DNA of 12,429 bases from Pseudomonadota bacterium (GTDB lineage: Bacteria > Pseudomonadota > Alphaproteobacteria > Rhizobiales > Xanthobacteraceae), in NCBI GenBank assembly GCA_021779635.1, contig JAJYAH010000123.1:1-12429 (forward strand). The letters run 5' to 3'. This document shows positions 1-5,970 of the stretch, piece after piece. Both the position numbers and the translations under genes were made by a program. The notes under the pieces are model-generated. The model saw only the letters and a program-made list of their open reading frames with translations, was not told the origin of the DNA and searched no databases. How positions within the stretch are numbered: the first letter of the stretch is position 1; every line of letters starts with the position of its first letter.

Positions 1-2
1 CC

Positions 3-47
3 GCCCACAACCTCCTGAAGCTGTTCACCCTCGTAAACGCCGCCTGA
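3..47 (+). CDS. Transposase C-terminus (partial, runs in from the left edge)
   Basis: Only the last 14 residues and the TGA stop are inside the window. They read AHNLLKLFTLVNAA, and the N-L-L-K-L pattern close to the stop is typical of the C-terminal helix of DDE transposases of the IS5/IS1182 type. The family call rests on this short stretch alone. No terminal inverted repeat could be identified in the 147 bases before the next gene. The assignment fits the accessory character of the neighbouring DNA, but another protein with a similar ending is possible. Confidence 0.35.
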   Translation, partial: AHNLLKLFTLVNAA

Positions 48-194
48 GCCGGCTAACTTGCCAATAAATGCCCGTCGTAACGCCTATCTGGACGGGCTCC
101 TAGGTCAGCTAATCGGCCAAGATAGTGGGCGTTTAGACTGGAGGGCCACTCTTCTGGTCCATGGTTGGAGCGCTGGTTTGCCCACCCAGCCAAT

Positions 195-1046
195 TTAGTC
201 CAGCATCACCTGATCGCCACAGCGCACCGGACCCGTAGCCAACACGGTTGCGTAGGCGCCAAGGCACGGGAAGGTTCCAGGCCCGAGCATCGGAAATTCG
301 ACCTGATTCAGCTTACTCACCCCGGCAACAGCCTCGCGACTGTATGGCAAGCTCCCATGGACCAGCATCGGCACCGCGCAACGCGGCGTCGGAGCGATCA
401 CTTCAATTCTGACGGAATCGCCGATGCGGATTTGACGACCGATCCAATGGTTTTCTGCGAAAGCCATCGAGGGCAGGGTCTCGATCACGAGATTGGGCCG
501 GTATCGGTCTGCCTCGATCGATGCATCCGGCGCGGCGGCGCGGATCACATCGAGCGAAGCTGTGGTCATCAGATGCAGAGGAGCAAAATCGAAAAATCGG
601 CCTATCGGCGCAGCCCCCGCTATCGCGAGCACATCCTGGGTCACGGTCGCGTCCAGCCCCCGGGTCATGACTTCATCCGGCCTTGCGCGATTGAGTTCAA
701 TCCCCGCGGGCCGGACATCGATCAACCTGACCTCTCGACCCAGCAATTTCGATAATTTCTCGCCGAAATCGGGATCCCCGTGAGGAATTTGGTTTCCTTC
801 GGCATCCGAAATCACGATCGACAATGGGGCCGAGGCGGCGATGCTGGCGGCGTACGCGAGCAAGTGACGCCATAGGTTGGGTTGCTTCGCGCTGGCGATT
901 TTCCCGGTCGATGCATCGACCAAAGCGTGCGTGCGGTCGCCGTCGAGACCTTCAAGCGTTATCGCGCATTCATTCAGAGTTTCTCCCAGCAGCGACTTGA
1001 CGGGAAATCGCATGATCGCCCCGATCGTTCCGACCATCGATGTCAT
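195..1046 (-). CDS. MOSC domain-containing protein with MOSC N-terminal beta-barrel
   Basis: The 283-residue product has an N-terminal MOSC_N beta-barrel part (about residues 5-65, with VGTIGAIMRFPVKSLLGE and a following GLDGDR) and a C-terminal MOSC domain (about 150-283). The MOSC part shows RYRPNLVIE, PTPRCAVP with the conserved cysteine, and a closing CLGAYATV followed by GD. MOSC proteins relate to the C-terminal domain of molybdenum cofactor sulfurase and to the mARC/YiiM/YcbX group, which handle molybdenum cofactor or sulfur in the cytoplasm; the substrate here cannot be told. I chose the ATG at 1046 because GAGG lies six bases upstream; the longer reading from 1094 adds an unrelated arginine-rich leader. 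A second ATG three codons downstream is possible. The gene looks intact, stands alone on the minus strand and ends in TAA. Other molybdenum cofactor genes lie about 2.6 kb away. Confidence 0.85.
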   Translation of the reverse strand: MTSMVGTIGAIMRFPVKSLLGETLNECAITLEGLDGDRTHALVDASTGKIASAKQPNLWRHLLAYAASIAASAPLSIVISDAEGNQIPHGDPDFGEKLSKLLGREVRLIDVRPAGIELNRARPDEVMTRGLDATVTQDVLAIAGAAPIGRFFDFAPLHLMTTASLDVIRAAAPDASIEADRYRPNLVIETLPSMAFAENHWIGRQIRIGDSVRIEVIAPTPRCAVPMLVHGSLPYSREAVAGVSKLNQVEFPMLGPGTFPCLGAYATVLATGPVRCGDQVMLD

Positions 1047-1083
1047 TGATCGCCTCACGTTGCATGGTCGCCGATCGGCATGA

Positions 1084-1220
1084 TCGCGTTCCATCGAACG
1101 ATACTTGCAATCGGCATGCCGTGCCAGGCCAGATCGTTGGCCAAATCAGTGGCAACAGTCGCCGACGAGACCGAAAAATGGCGCAAGGTGGTCGAATTCG
1201 CCGGGGTTTCGGTCGAGTAG
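1084..1220 (+). pseudogene. Remnant of a Bug/TctC-family receptor gene (C-terminus only)
   Basis: From 1158 the plus strand reads VADETEKWRKVVEFAGVSVE and then TAG at 1218-1220. This is the standard C-terminus of Bug/TctC periplasmic receptors (tripartite tricarboxylate transporter family). Just upstream, pieces that look like the preceding family region (IGMP, then VPGQIVGQI) lie in shifting frames, so the scrap is decayed. It covers about 45 residues at most, has no start and no signal sequence, and begins close to the start of the divergent MOSC gene. Its orientation is opposite to the larger Bug pseudogene on the other side of the tRNA. It may be that gene's missing end after an inversion, or it may come from a second receptor gene. 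Confidence 0.6.
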
Positions 1221-1311
1221 TGAGGCCCGCCGACCCGGCATTGCCGGATCGCCAGCCAGCCTGTAAGGGGTGTCGGCACCGTTGCCTGCCGCGCCAGCGG
1301 CAAGGCCGGCG

Positions 1312-1387
1312 GGGCCTGTAGCTCAATGGTTAGAGCCGGCCGCTCATAACGGTCTGGTTGCAGGTTCGAGTCCTGCCGGGCCCACCA
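1312..1387 (+). tRNA. tRNA with CAU anticodon, probably tRNA-Ile2 (lysidine-modified)
   Basis: All arms fold. The acceptor stem pairs 1312-1318 with 1377-1383, with one G-U pair. The D arm is GCTC/GAGC, the anticodon stem is GGCCG/CGGTC with loop CTCATAA and CAT at 1345-1347, the T arm is GCAGG/CCTGC with loop TTCGAGT, and A then an encoded CCA end at 1387. A C1-A72 mismatch and three G-C pairs in the anticodon stem, the marks of initiator tRNA-Met, are absent. The C4-G69 and C5-G68 pairs, known identity elements for TilS in E. coli, are present, and the D loop resembles E. coli ileX. I therefore favour isoleucine-2 (AUA codons) over elongator methionine. The bases right after CCA belong to a truncated receptor gene. 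Confidence 0.93.
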
Positions 1388-2172
1388 TACACGATCTCCG
1401 GCGGCGTGCCCTTGGGCGCGGCGATGCCGTAGAACCCGACCGCTTCGAATCCCGGCACGGTTTCGGCAATGGCCGGGATATCGGGCACGCCGGGCCAGCG
1501 CTGCGGCGAGGTGACGCCGAGTGCGCGCACATTGCCCGCGCGGGCCTGTTCCAGCGCCGACGGCAGGTTGTCGAAGATCAACTGCACCTTGTTGGACATG
1601 ATATCGGGATATGCGACCGCCGAGCCGCGATAGGCACATGCACCATCTCGATCCTGGTCAGCGCCTTGAACAATTCCGCCGACATGTGGACCGAGGTACC
1701 GTAGCCCGACGAGGCAAAGGAAACCTTGCCCGGATTGGCCCGGCAATAGTCGATCAACTCCTGTCTTGACCGGCATCGCGTTCGAGACCACCAGCATGTT
1801 GGTGAGCTGCATGATGCTTGCGACCGGCACTGTGTCGCGCATGAAGTCGAAGGGAAGTTTCTTGTAGAGCGAGGTGCTGATGGTGTTGTTGGGTCCGACG
1901 AACAACAGCGTATAGCCGTCAGGCGGTGCATTGATCACCGCCGCCGCCGCCAGATTGCCGCCGGAGCCGGAGCGGTTTTCCCACGAACTGCTGGCCGACA
2001 GCCACTGGCTCATGATGCGCGCCACGATATCGACCGGGCCGCCGGCGGAAAACCCGATCAGCCAGCGCACCGGGCGGTTCGGATAGTCGGCGGCGGCCGC
2101 CGGCGCGGCGCCGGCCGCGAGATTCGCCCAAAGGACGCGACTGCACAGGGCGGCGCGCAACCAGGCGATCAT
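1388..2172 (-). pseudogene. Bug/TctC-family tricarboxylate transporter receptor, frameshifted and 3'-truncated
   Basis: The conceptual product begins with a signal peptide (about residues 1-28) and the family landmarks YPNRPVRWLIGFSAGGPVDI, ENRSGSGGN and PPDGYTLLFVGP. These receptors bind small carboxylates in the periplasm for TctAB transporters. The frame is broken several times. Near 1764 the reading must shift to continue into QELIDYCRANPGKVSFASSG, and near 1633 one base is missing before it returns to YRGSAVAYPDIM. Around 1975-2000 the expected GQQFV segment is out of frame between two further lesions. Homology stops at GTPPEIV, coded at about 1390, three bases from the tRNA CCA end, so roughly 60 C-terminal residues are missing. 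The start codon and a GGGAGAG ribosome site are still present at 2172. No tctA or tctB gene is nearby. Confidence 0.88.
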
Positions 2173-2250
2173 AATCTCTCCCGTGTCGCCTTCATGCTTT
2201 CACAGAATATCGGGCTTGCCTATCGCGCCCATGATCCCTGCGGTGGTTAT

Positions 2251-2290
2251 GGATTCCGGGGTCGCTCGTTTCACTCGCGCCCCGGAATGA
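2251..2290. repeat. Palindromic intergenic repeat
   Basis: The arms ATTCCGGGG (2253-2261) and CCCCGGAAT (2280-2288) are exact reverse complements around an 18-base centre. The element lies between the start of the Bug pseudogene and the end of the binding-protein gene. Its sequence matches the style of short palindromic repeats scattered through Bradyrhizobium intergenic DNA. Because it directly follows the stop codon of the minus-strand binding-protein gene it could also help terminate that transcript, but no T-run follows. Confidence 0.55.
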
Positions 2291-2318
2291 CGGACAAAAA
2301 ACGTTGCCGCGCTGCAGG

Positions 2319-3530
2319 TCACTTCTTCACCAGGGGGCACGCCGGATCGGGAGGGCCGAACGCCTCCTCGCCGGGGATCCTGGCGAGGATGGTGTAATAG
2401 TCCCACGGATATTTCGATTCTTCCGGTTTCTTGACCTGCACCAGCACGAGGTCATGCACCATCAGATTGTCCTCGCGCAGCCTGCCGTTGCGGGAAAAGA
2501 AATCCTCCACCGGCTTCTCGCGCATCTTGGCGGCAACCTTGAGCGGATCGTCGGTGCCAGAGTCCCTGACGGCGTTGAGATAGTACATCACCGACGAATA
2601 GACGCCGGCCTGCCACATCGTCGGCATCCGGTTCATCTTGGCGAAGTAGCGCTTCGACCATTGGCGGGTCTTGTCGTCCATGTCCCAGTAGAACGAGGTC
2701 GTCAGCAGCAGGCCCTGCGCCGCCGGCAGCCCGATTGAATGAATGTCGGTGATCAGCGCGAGCAGCGCGGCCATCTGCTGGCCGCCCTTGAAGACGCCGA
2801 ACTCGGCGCCGGTCTTGATTTCGTTCATGTTGTTGGGCGGCCCGCCGGCGACGCCGATGATCTTGGCCTTGGAGGCCTGCGCCTGCAGCACGAAGGACGA
2901 CAGGTCGGGCGTCGCCAGCGGAGGACGCACCGACCCCAGCACCTTGCCGCCAAGGCTGGTAATGACGGCGGAAGCGTCGCGCTCCAGCGAATGGCCGAAG
3001 GCGTAATCGTCGGTGATGAAGAACCAGCTGTCGCCGCCGCGCTTGACCACCGCCTGCGCGGTGCCAGCGGCGAGCGCGTGGGTATCGAACACCCATTGAA
3101 TGGCGTAGGGCGAGCAGAATTTTCCGTGGAAGTCCGCGGTGCCGGTGGAGTGAACGATGAGCAGCTTCTTCTTTTCGTTGGCGATGTTCTGCACCGCGAG
3201 CCCGACCGCCGACACCGGCACGTCCACGATCAGGTCGACCTGCTCGGTGTCATACCAGCGCCGCGCGATGCCGACGCCGATATCCGGCTTGAGCTGATGA
3301 TCGCCGACGATCACGCTGATCGGCTTGCCCAGCACCGTGCCGCCGAAATCCTCCACCGCCATTTGCGCCGCGGTCACCGAGCCCTGGCCGGTCGGCGTGG
3401 ATGCCGGGCCGTTCATGTCGGTGAGGACGCCGATCTTGACCACGTCGTCCGAAATCTGGGCCCGCGCGGCGGGCGACGCCAACAGCGCGGCCACCAACGC
3501 GGCCAACATGGATATTCGTCTGGCAAACAT
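2319..3530 (-). CDS. Periplasmic substrate-binding protein of a branched-chain amino acid (LivK/HAAT) type ABC transporter
   Basis: The 403-residue product has a clear Sec signal peptide (residues 1-24, ending PAARA) followed by a type I periplasmic binding fold of the Peripla_BP_6 / ANF-receptor kind. DDVVKIGVLTDMNGP is the usual first strand and loop, and FFITDDYAFGHSLERD is the mid-protein strand seen in this family. It would bind a small ligand in the periplasm and deliver it to a LivHMGF-type importer. The ligand cannot be read from sequence; many rhizobial paralogues bind aromatic or carboxylic acids rather than amino acids. The start at 3530 has a GGGAGGGA ribosome site six bases upstream. 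No permease or ATPase gene is adjacent, so it is an orphan receptor within this window. Its upstream region to 3668 should hold the promoter, but I could not pick a convincing one. Confidence 0.88.
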   Translation of the reverse strand: MFARRISMLAALVAALLASPAARAQISDDVVKIGVLTDMNGPASTPTGQGSVTAAQMAVEDFGGTVLGKPISVIVGDHQLKPDIGVGIARRWYDTEQVDLIVDVPVSAVGLAVQNIANEKKKLLIVHSTGTADFHGKFCSPYAIQWVFDTHALAAGTAQAVVKRGGDSWFFITDDYAFGHSLERDASAVITSLGGKVLGSVRPPLATPDLSSFVLQAQASKAKIIGVAGGPPNNMNEIKTGAEFGVFKGGQQMAALLALITDIHSIGLPAAQGLLLTTSFYWDMDDKTRQWSKRYFAKMNRMPTMWQAGVYSSVMYYLNAVRDSGTDDPLKVAAKMREKPVEDFFSRNGRLREDNLMVHDLVLVQVKKPEESKYPWDYYTILARIPGEEAFGPPDPACPLVKK

Positions 3531-3668
3531 CTGGTCCCTCCCGTGACACTCGGGCGCATTGGCCCTGTTGCTTGACCGGGAGCCTAGCTTCGCCGGTCCG
3601 CTCTTTTGCAGTCATTCGATGGCCGGCGTCAACGCAACCGATTGGTTCAGGAGGTCGGCCCCGCCCGA

Positions 3669-4340
3669 CTAACCCCCGTCCAATTCTGCCAATCTCTCTG
3701 CCTCGGCGAGGTCATCCATGGTGTTGGCGTTGAAGAACGGATCGAGCGGCTCCGTCGGCCAGGTCACGGTTGCGAGCCGGTAGCGCGCGGTCCAGCGGCC
3801 GACCTTCCGGATATCTTCCACCACCAGCGCCTGGCGCATCTCCTCGCGCAAGCCGACGTTCCACAGCCCGATCACCGGATGCGATCGGCCGCCGGAGGCG
3901 GCAACCGCAAGCTCGGCGCCCTGTTCGGCGCGCGCGCGATGCAGGCGCGCGACCAGATCGCGCGGCAGGAAAGGACAATCCGCCGCCACGCTCAAAACCC
4001 ACGCGACCTCGGGCCGGTGGGCCGCGGCCCAGTCGAGGGAGGCGAGAATGCCCGCAAGCGGCCCGGGATGGTTCCCCACCGTGTCGGCAATGACGGGCAG
4101 GCCGAAACCCGCGAAACGTGCCGGATCGCCATTGGCGCTAAGGAGGAGCCCGTCGCATTGCGGGGTCAGCCGCGCGATCGCGCGCGCCAGGATGCTGCGG
4201 CCGCCGATCTGGCGCATCGGCTTGTCGCCGCCGCCCATCCGCCGCGCCAGCCCGCCGGCGAGCAGCACACCCGGTGTTGCCGGCGCGCCGCTTGGCGTCG
4301 TCGGCGCGCCGCTTGGCGTCGCCGGCGTGTCCCTTGACAT
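3669..4340 (-). CDS. mobA: Molybdenum cofactor guanylyltransferase MobA
   Basis: This 223-residue protein would transfer GMP from GTP to molybdopterin, giving the molybdopterin guanine dinucleotide used by DMSO-reductase-family enzymes, in the cytoplasm. The nucleotide-binding loop [14 protein letters not shown] is at residues 27-40, the metal-binding aspartate is in VAADCPFLP (D121), and the family signature FFNANT is at 202-207. The order and spacing match MobA. The start is uncertain. I used the ATG at 4340, which gives a 23-residue leader before GVLLAGG; ATGs at 4349 and 4367 are in frame, and the frame is open to 4568. The leader is encoded by a 21-bp tandem repeat and reads [14 protein letters not shown], which is not part of the family fold. 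The gene is divergent from mobB, with 121 bases between the starts. Confidence 0.88.
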   Translation of the reverse strand: MSRDTPATPSGAPTTPSGAPATPGVLLAGGLARRMGGGDKPMRQIGGRSILARAIARLTPQCDGLLLSANGDPARFAGFGLPVIADTVGNHPGPLAGILASLDWAAAHRPEVAWVLSVAADCPFLPRDLVARLHRARAEQGAELAVAASGGRSHPVIGLWNVGLREEMRQALVVEDIRKVGRWTARYRLATVTWPTEPLDPFFNANTMDDLAEAERLAELDGG

Positions 4341-4354
4341 CGCCGGCATGTCCC
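4279..4354. repeat. 21-bp tandem repeat at the mobA 5' end (about 3.6 copies)
   Basis: Units lie at 4279-4299, 4300-4320, 4321-4341 and a partial at 4342-4354. The first two are nearly identical (GCCGGCGCGCCGCTTGGCGTC with one change); the third and the fragment are more diverged. Since 21 is a multiple of three, copy changes keep the mobA frame open and only alter the threonine/proline-rich leader. The repeat covers the most likely start codon of mobA. Confidence 0.8.
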
Positions 4355-4381
4355 CGATTTTGGTCATGGTCCAGCTCGATA

Positions 4382-4461
4382 GCATGACATTGCCCGTTGG
4401 CCGATATAAAGCAGCTTTCGGCCAGGCACAGCCTGGTTCCGTCGGAGGCTCGGAGAACAGC
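4382..4461 (+). promoter_or_regulatory. mobB leader with possible promoter and small hairpin
   Basis: A TATAAA at 4405-4410 with ATGACA at 4384-4389 could serve as a -10/-35 pair for mobB, although the 15-base spacing is short. Downstream, CCAGGC (4422-4427) and GCCTGG (4431-4436) form an exact six-pair hairpin with a three-base loop, 25 bases before the mobB start. It is too short for a Moco riboswitch, and no ModE-type palindrome is visible. Treat the promoter as a suggestion. Confidence 0.25.
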
Positions 4462-4989
4462 ATGAAAGTGATTGGTCTTGCGGGATGGAGCGGCGCCGGC
4501 AAGACCACGCTGCTGGCCCGCCTGATCCCGTACTTCAATGCCGAAGGCCTGCGCGTTTCCGTCATCAAGCACGCCCATCACAGTTTCGATGTCGACATTC
4601 CCGGCAAGGATTCCTGGGTGCACCGGCAGGCGGGCGCCGCCGAAGTGCTGGTGTCCTCCAGTCAGCGCTGGGCGCTGATGCATGAATTGCGCGGCGCCGC
4701 TGCGCCGAGGCTGCCGGAATTGCTGGCGAAGATGTCGTCGGTCGATCTGGTCGTGATCGAAGGCTTCAAGTCGGAGCCGCATTGCAAGATCGAGGTGCAC
4801 CGCTCCGCCAATGGCAAGGCGCTGCTGTTTCCGCATGATCCCGGCATCGTCGGCCTCGCCACCGATGCGGCGGTTGAAACCGCGCTGCCGCGCGCCCATC
4901 TCGACGACATCCCGGCCGTTGCCGCCATGATGCGCCGGTTCGCGGTCGGCATCGAGGACGTGCTGGCGCGAAGCCCGGTTGAGAGCTGA
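4462..4989 (+). CDS. mobB: Molybdopterin-guanine dinucleotide biosynthesis protein MobB
   Basis: The 175-residue product carries the P-loop GWSGAGKTT at residues 8-16, directly after a short first strand (MKVIGLA). The MobB signatures [18 protein letters not shown] and [11 protein letters not shown] follow; the latter is the Walker-B-like strand with the conserved glutamate and glycine. MobB is a GTP-binding accessory protein that assists MobA in building the guanine dinucleotide cofactor; it is not strictly essential in E. coli. The ATG at 4462 has CGGAG seven bases upstream. The protein is of usual family length and shows no damage. The tusA-like gene follows after seven bases, which indicates cotranscription. 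Confidence 0.92.
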   Translation: MKVIGLAGWSGAGKTTLLARLIPYFNAEGLRVSVIKHAHHSFDVDIPGKDSWVHRQAGAAEVLVSSSQRWALMHELRGAAAPRLPELLAKMSSVDLVVIEGFKSEPHCKIEVHRSANGKALLFPHDPGIVGLATDAAVETALPRAHLDDIPAVAAMMRRFAVGIEDVLARSPVES

Positions 4990-4996
4990 AAGCGGA

Positions 4997-5245
4997 ATGG
5001 CGCAATTGATCAAACTCGACCTCGCCGGACTGAAGTGTCCGCTGCCGGCCTTGCGGACGCGCAAGGCGCTGAAGGGGCTGACGCCGGGCGACCGCCTGGA
5101 AGTTCGCTGCACCGATCCGCTGTCGGTGATCGATATCCCCAATCTGGTCCGGGAAACCGGCGACAAGGTCGAGATCACCGAGCGCGCGGAGCACCGCATC
5201 GTATTCCTGATCGAAAAGACCAGCGGGCCTTCGCCAGCGACATAG
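4997..5245 (+). CDS. tusA: TusA-family sulfur carrier protein (SirA/YedF-like)
   Basis: The 82-residue product has the defining CPxP motif at residues 14-17 (LKCPLPALRTRKAL). The rest of the two-layer fold follows, including GDRLEVRCTDPLSVIDIPN and a closing strand. TusA-type proteins carry persulfide sulfur on the motif cysteine and pass it to tRNA thiolation or molybdenum cofactor synthesis. Its place seven bases after mobB favours the cofactor route, which is an inference from context. I chose the ATG at 4997; a TTG at 4979 in the same frame would overlap the mobB end and add six residues. It could equally be a YedF-like paralogue rather than the tRNA-thiolation TusA, since those subgroups are not separable by eye. 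Confidence 0.82.
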   Translation: MAQLIKLDLAGLKCPLPALRTRKALKGLTPGDRLEVRCTDPLSVIDIPNLVRETGDKVEITERAEHRIVFLIEKTSGPSPAT

Positions 5246-5284
5246 CAATCCAGCGGGAGTTGGAAATTCGAGGGACTTGGAAAC

Positions 5285-5458
5285 TCAATGTTCCTTGCTG
5301 CTCACGACCCACTCGGCCACGCCTGTCAGCGCACCGAAGGTAACCAGCGGAAATACCAGGTCCGCGGGTTCGTCGAACAGGTATCCGATCAGCGAGACCG
5401 CCCAGCACGAACCAACAGCCCACAGCGCAATTGAAGTTGACCTCGGAATTCCAGTCAT
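5285..5458 (-). CDS. Small two-helix membrane protein, unknown function (57 aa)
   Basis: The frame from ATG at 5458 to TGA at 5285 encodes 57 residues with two hydrophobic segments (about 9-27, IALWAVGSCWAVSLIGYLF, and 34-52, LVFPLVTFGALTGVAEWVV). A short acidic turn (DEPAD) separates them and a charged tail ends in SSKEH. An AAGGG ribosome site lies five bases before the ATG. The distribution of residues is that of a real inner-membrane protein, and the frame is convergent with the tusA-like gene, 39 bases away. I do not recognise a named family. The ribosome site lies within a strong hairpin that ends at the start codon. Most confidence comes from the membrane pattern plus the ribosome site. 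Confidence 0.72.
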   Translation of the reverse strand: MTGIPRSTSIALWAVGSCWAVSLIGYLFDEPADLVFPLVTFGALTGVAEWVVSSKEH

Positions 5459-5478
5459 CGCGCCCTTTCTCGGGCGCG
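5459..5478 (-). promoter_or_regulatory. Hairpin covering the ribosome binding site of the 57-aa membrane protein
   Basis: Read on the minus strand, CGCGCCC, loop GAGAAA, then GGGCGCG directly abuts the ATG. Seven G-C-only pairs hold the GGG part of the AAAGGG ribosome site, and the loop holds its upstream adenines. Such a structure would slow ribosome entry unless melted or bound. Whether it regulates anything is inference. Confidence 0.5.
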
Positions 5479-5802
5479 GGCTGGAAGGAAATAGCTCCTA
5501 CCGACGCAAGCGCGCCCGGCAGAAGTCATCAGCCTTGCGGCGGGTGTCGGGGGACTCCATCCCCATCAATGTCGGCCGGATGCTACCCCGATCATGGCAT
5601 CGGTCAACGCCGTCTCAACCGGTCCGTTTTCCGCGGCTGATGCGGCAAAGTCCATCATTCGGGTTCGGACCCGCTACCTTTTTCCTATCGACACCGGGGG
5701 TGGCTTCTGCCCCAATTCCACTGTCCGCAGGGTCGCGGAGGCCGCGTCGCGGCCGGCGCTTGGGCGTGGGGTCTTGCCGCAGGCACAACGTGTCGCGTCA
5801 TA

Positions 5803-5811
5803 TGCTAGAAT
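5803..5811 (+). promoter_or_regulatory. Possible extended -10 promoter for the OFA transporter gene
   Basis: TGCTAGAAT matches the TGnTATAAT extended -10 form at all but one of the scored positions. No good -35 box is visible at the right distance, which extended -10 promoters can tolerate. It would give a leader of about 150 bases containing the stem-loop at 5852-5883. Confidence 0.3.
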
Positions 5812-5851
5812 CTTCGAATGCGCCTGGGCGATTCTGGCGCGTTTGGAATGG

Positions 5852-5883
5852 TGCGGGGCAGCAATTTGCTGACGCGCCCCGCA
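5852..5883 (+). promoter_or_regulatory. Stem-loop in the leader of the OFA transporter gene
   Basis: TGCGGGGC (5852-5859) pairs exactly with GCCCCGCA (5876-5883). The 16-base centre holds a smaller AGCA/TGCT pairing. No T-run follows, so it is not a simple terminator. Its role is unknown; it could stabilise the message or be a regulatory leader element. Confidence 0.4.
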
Positions 5884-5970
5884 GCGAAGCGGCTGAGGAT
5901 GAAGCGACGGGGATCAGGGGATCGCGGGCGACAGACACGTCCATCAAGGGCGGCTGAAGGGGAGGAATAG

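Larger units (their letters stand above)
5479..5970. other. Intergenic region upstream of the OFA transporter, no recognisable gene
   Basis: Neither strand holds a frame with both a credible ribosome site and recognisable protein character. A frame at 5594-5872 is open but its product looks like translated noncoding DNA. The stretch probably contains promoters for the leftward small membrane gene and the rightward transporter. Visible signals are an extended -10-like TGCTAGAAT at 5803-5811 and a strong stem-loop at 5852-5883, each listed separately. Confidence 0.6.

Noticed and set aside
165..755. Plus-strand frame opposite the MOSC gene
   Set aside because: Shadow frame without a ribosome site; the opposite strand encodes the MOSC family motifs.
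2304..3575. Two long plus-strand frames opposite the binding protein
   Set aside because: Products are Arg/His/Gly-rich shadows; the minus strand has a signal peptide, ribosome site and family motifs.
4382..4461. Moco riboswitch upstream of mobB
   Set aside because: The leader is too short and has only a six-pair hairpin; none of the multi-stem Moco RNA architecture is visible.
4138..5199. Minus-strand frame of 353 codons across mobB and the tusA-like gene
   Set aside because: It is the shadow of three real genes with recognisable motifs; its own product is low-complexity Arg/Ala/Gln.
5853..5870. Possible sigma-54 promoter (GG and GC spaced by ten bases) before the OFA gene
   Set aside because: Only the GG and TTGC parts fit; the rest of the TGGCAC element is missing and GG runs are common in this GC-rich DNA.
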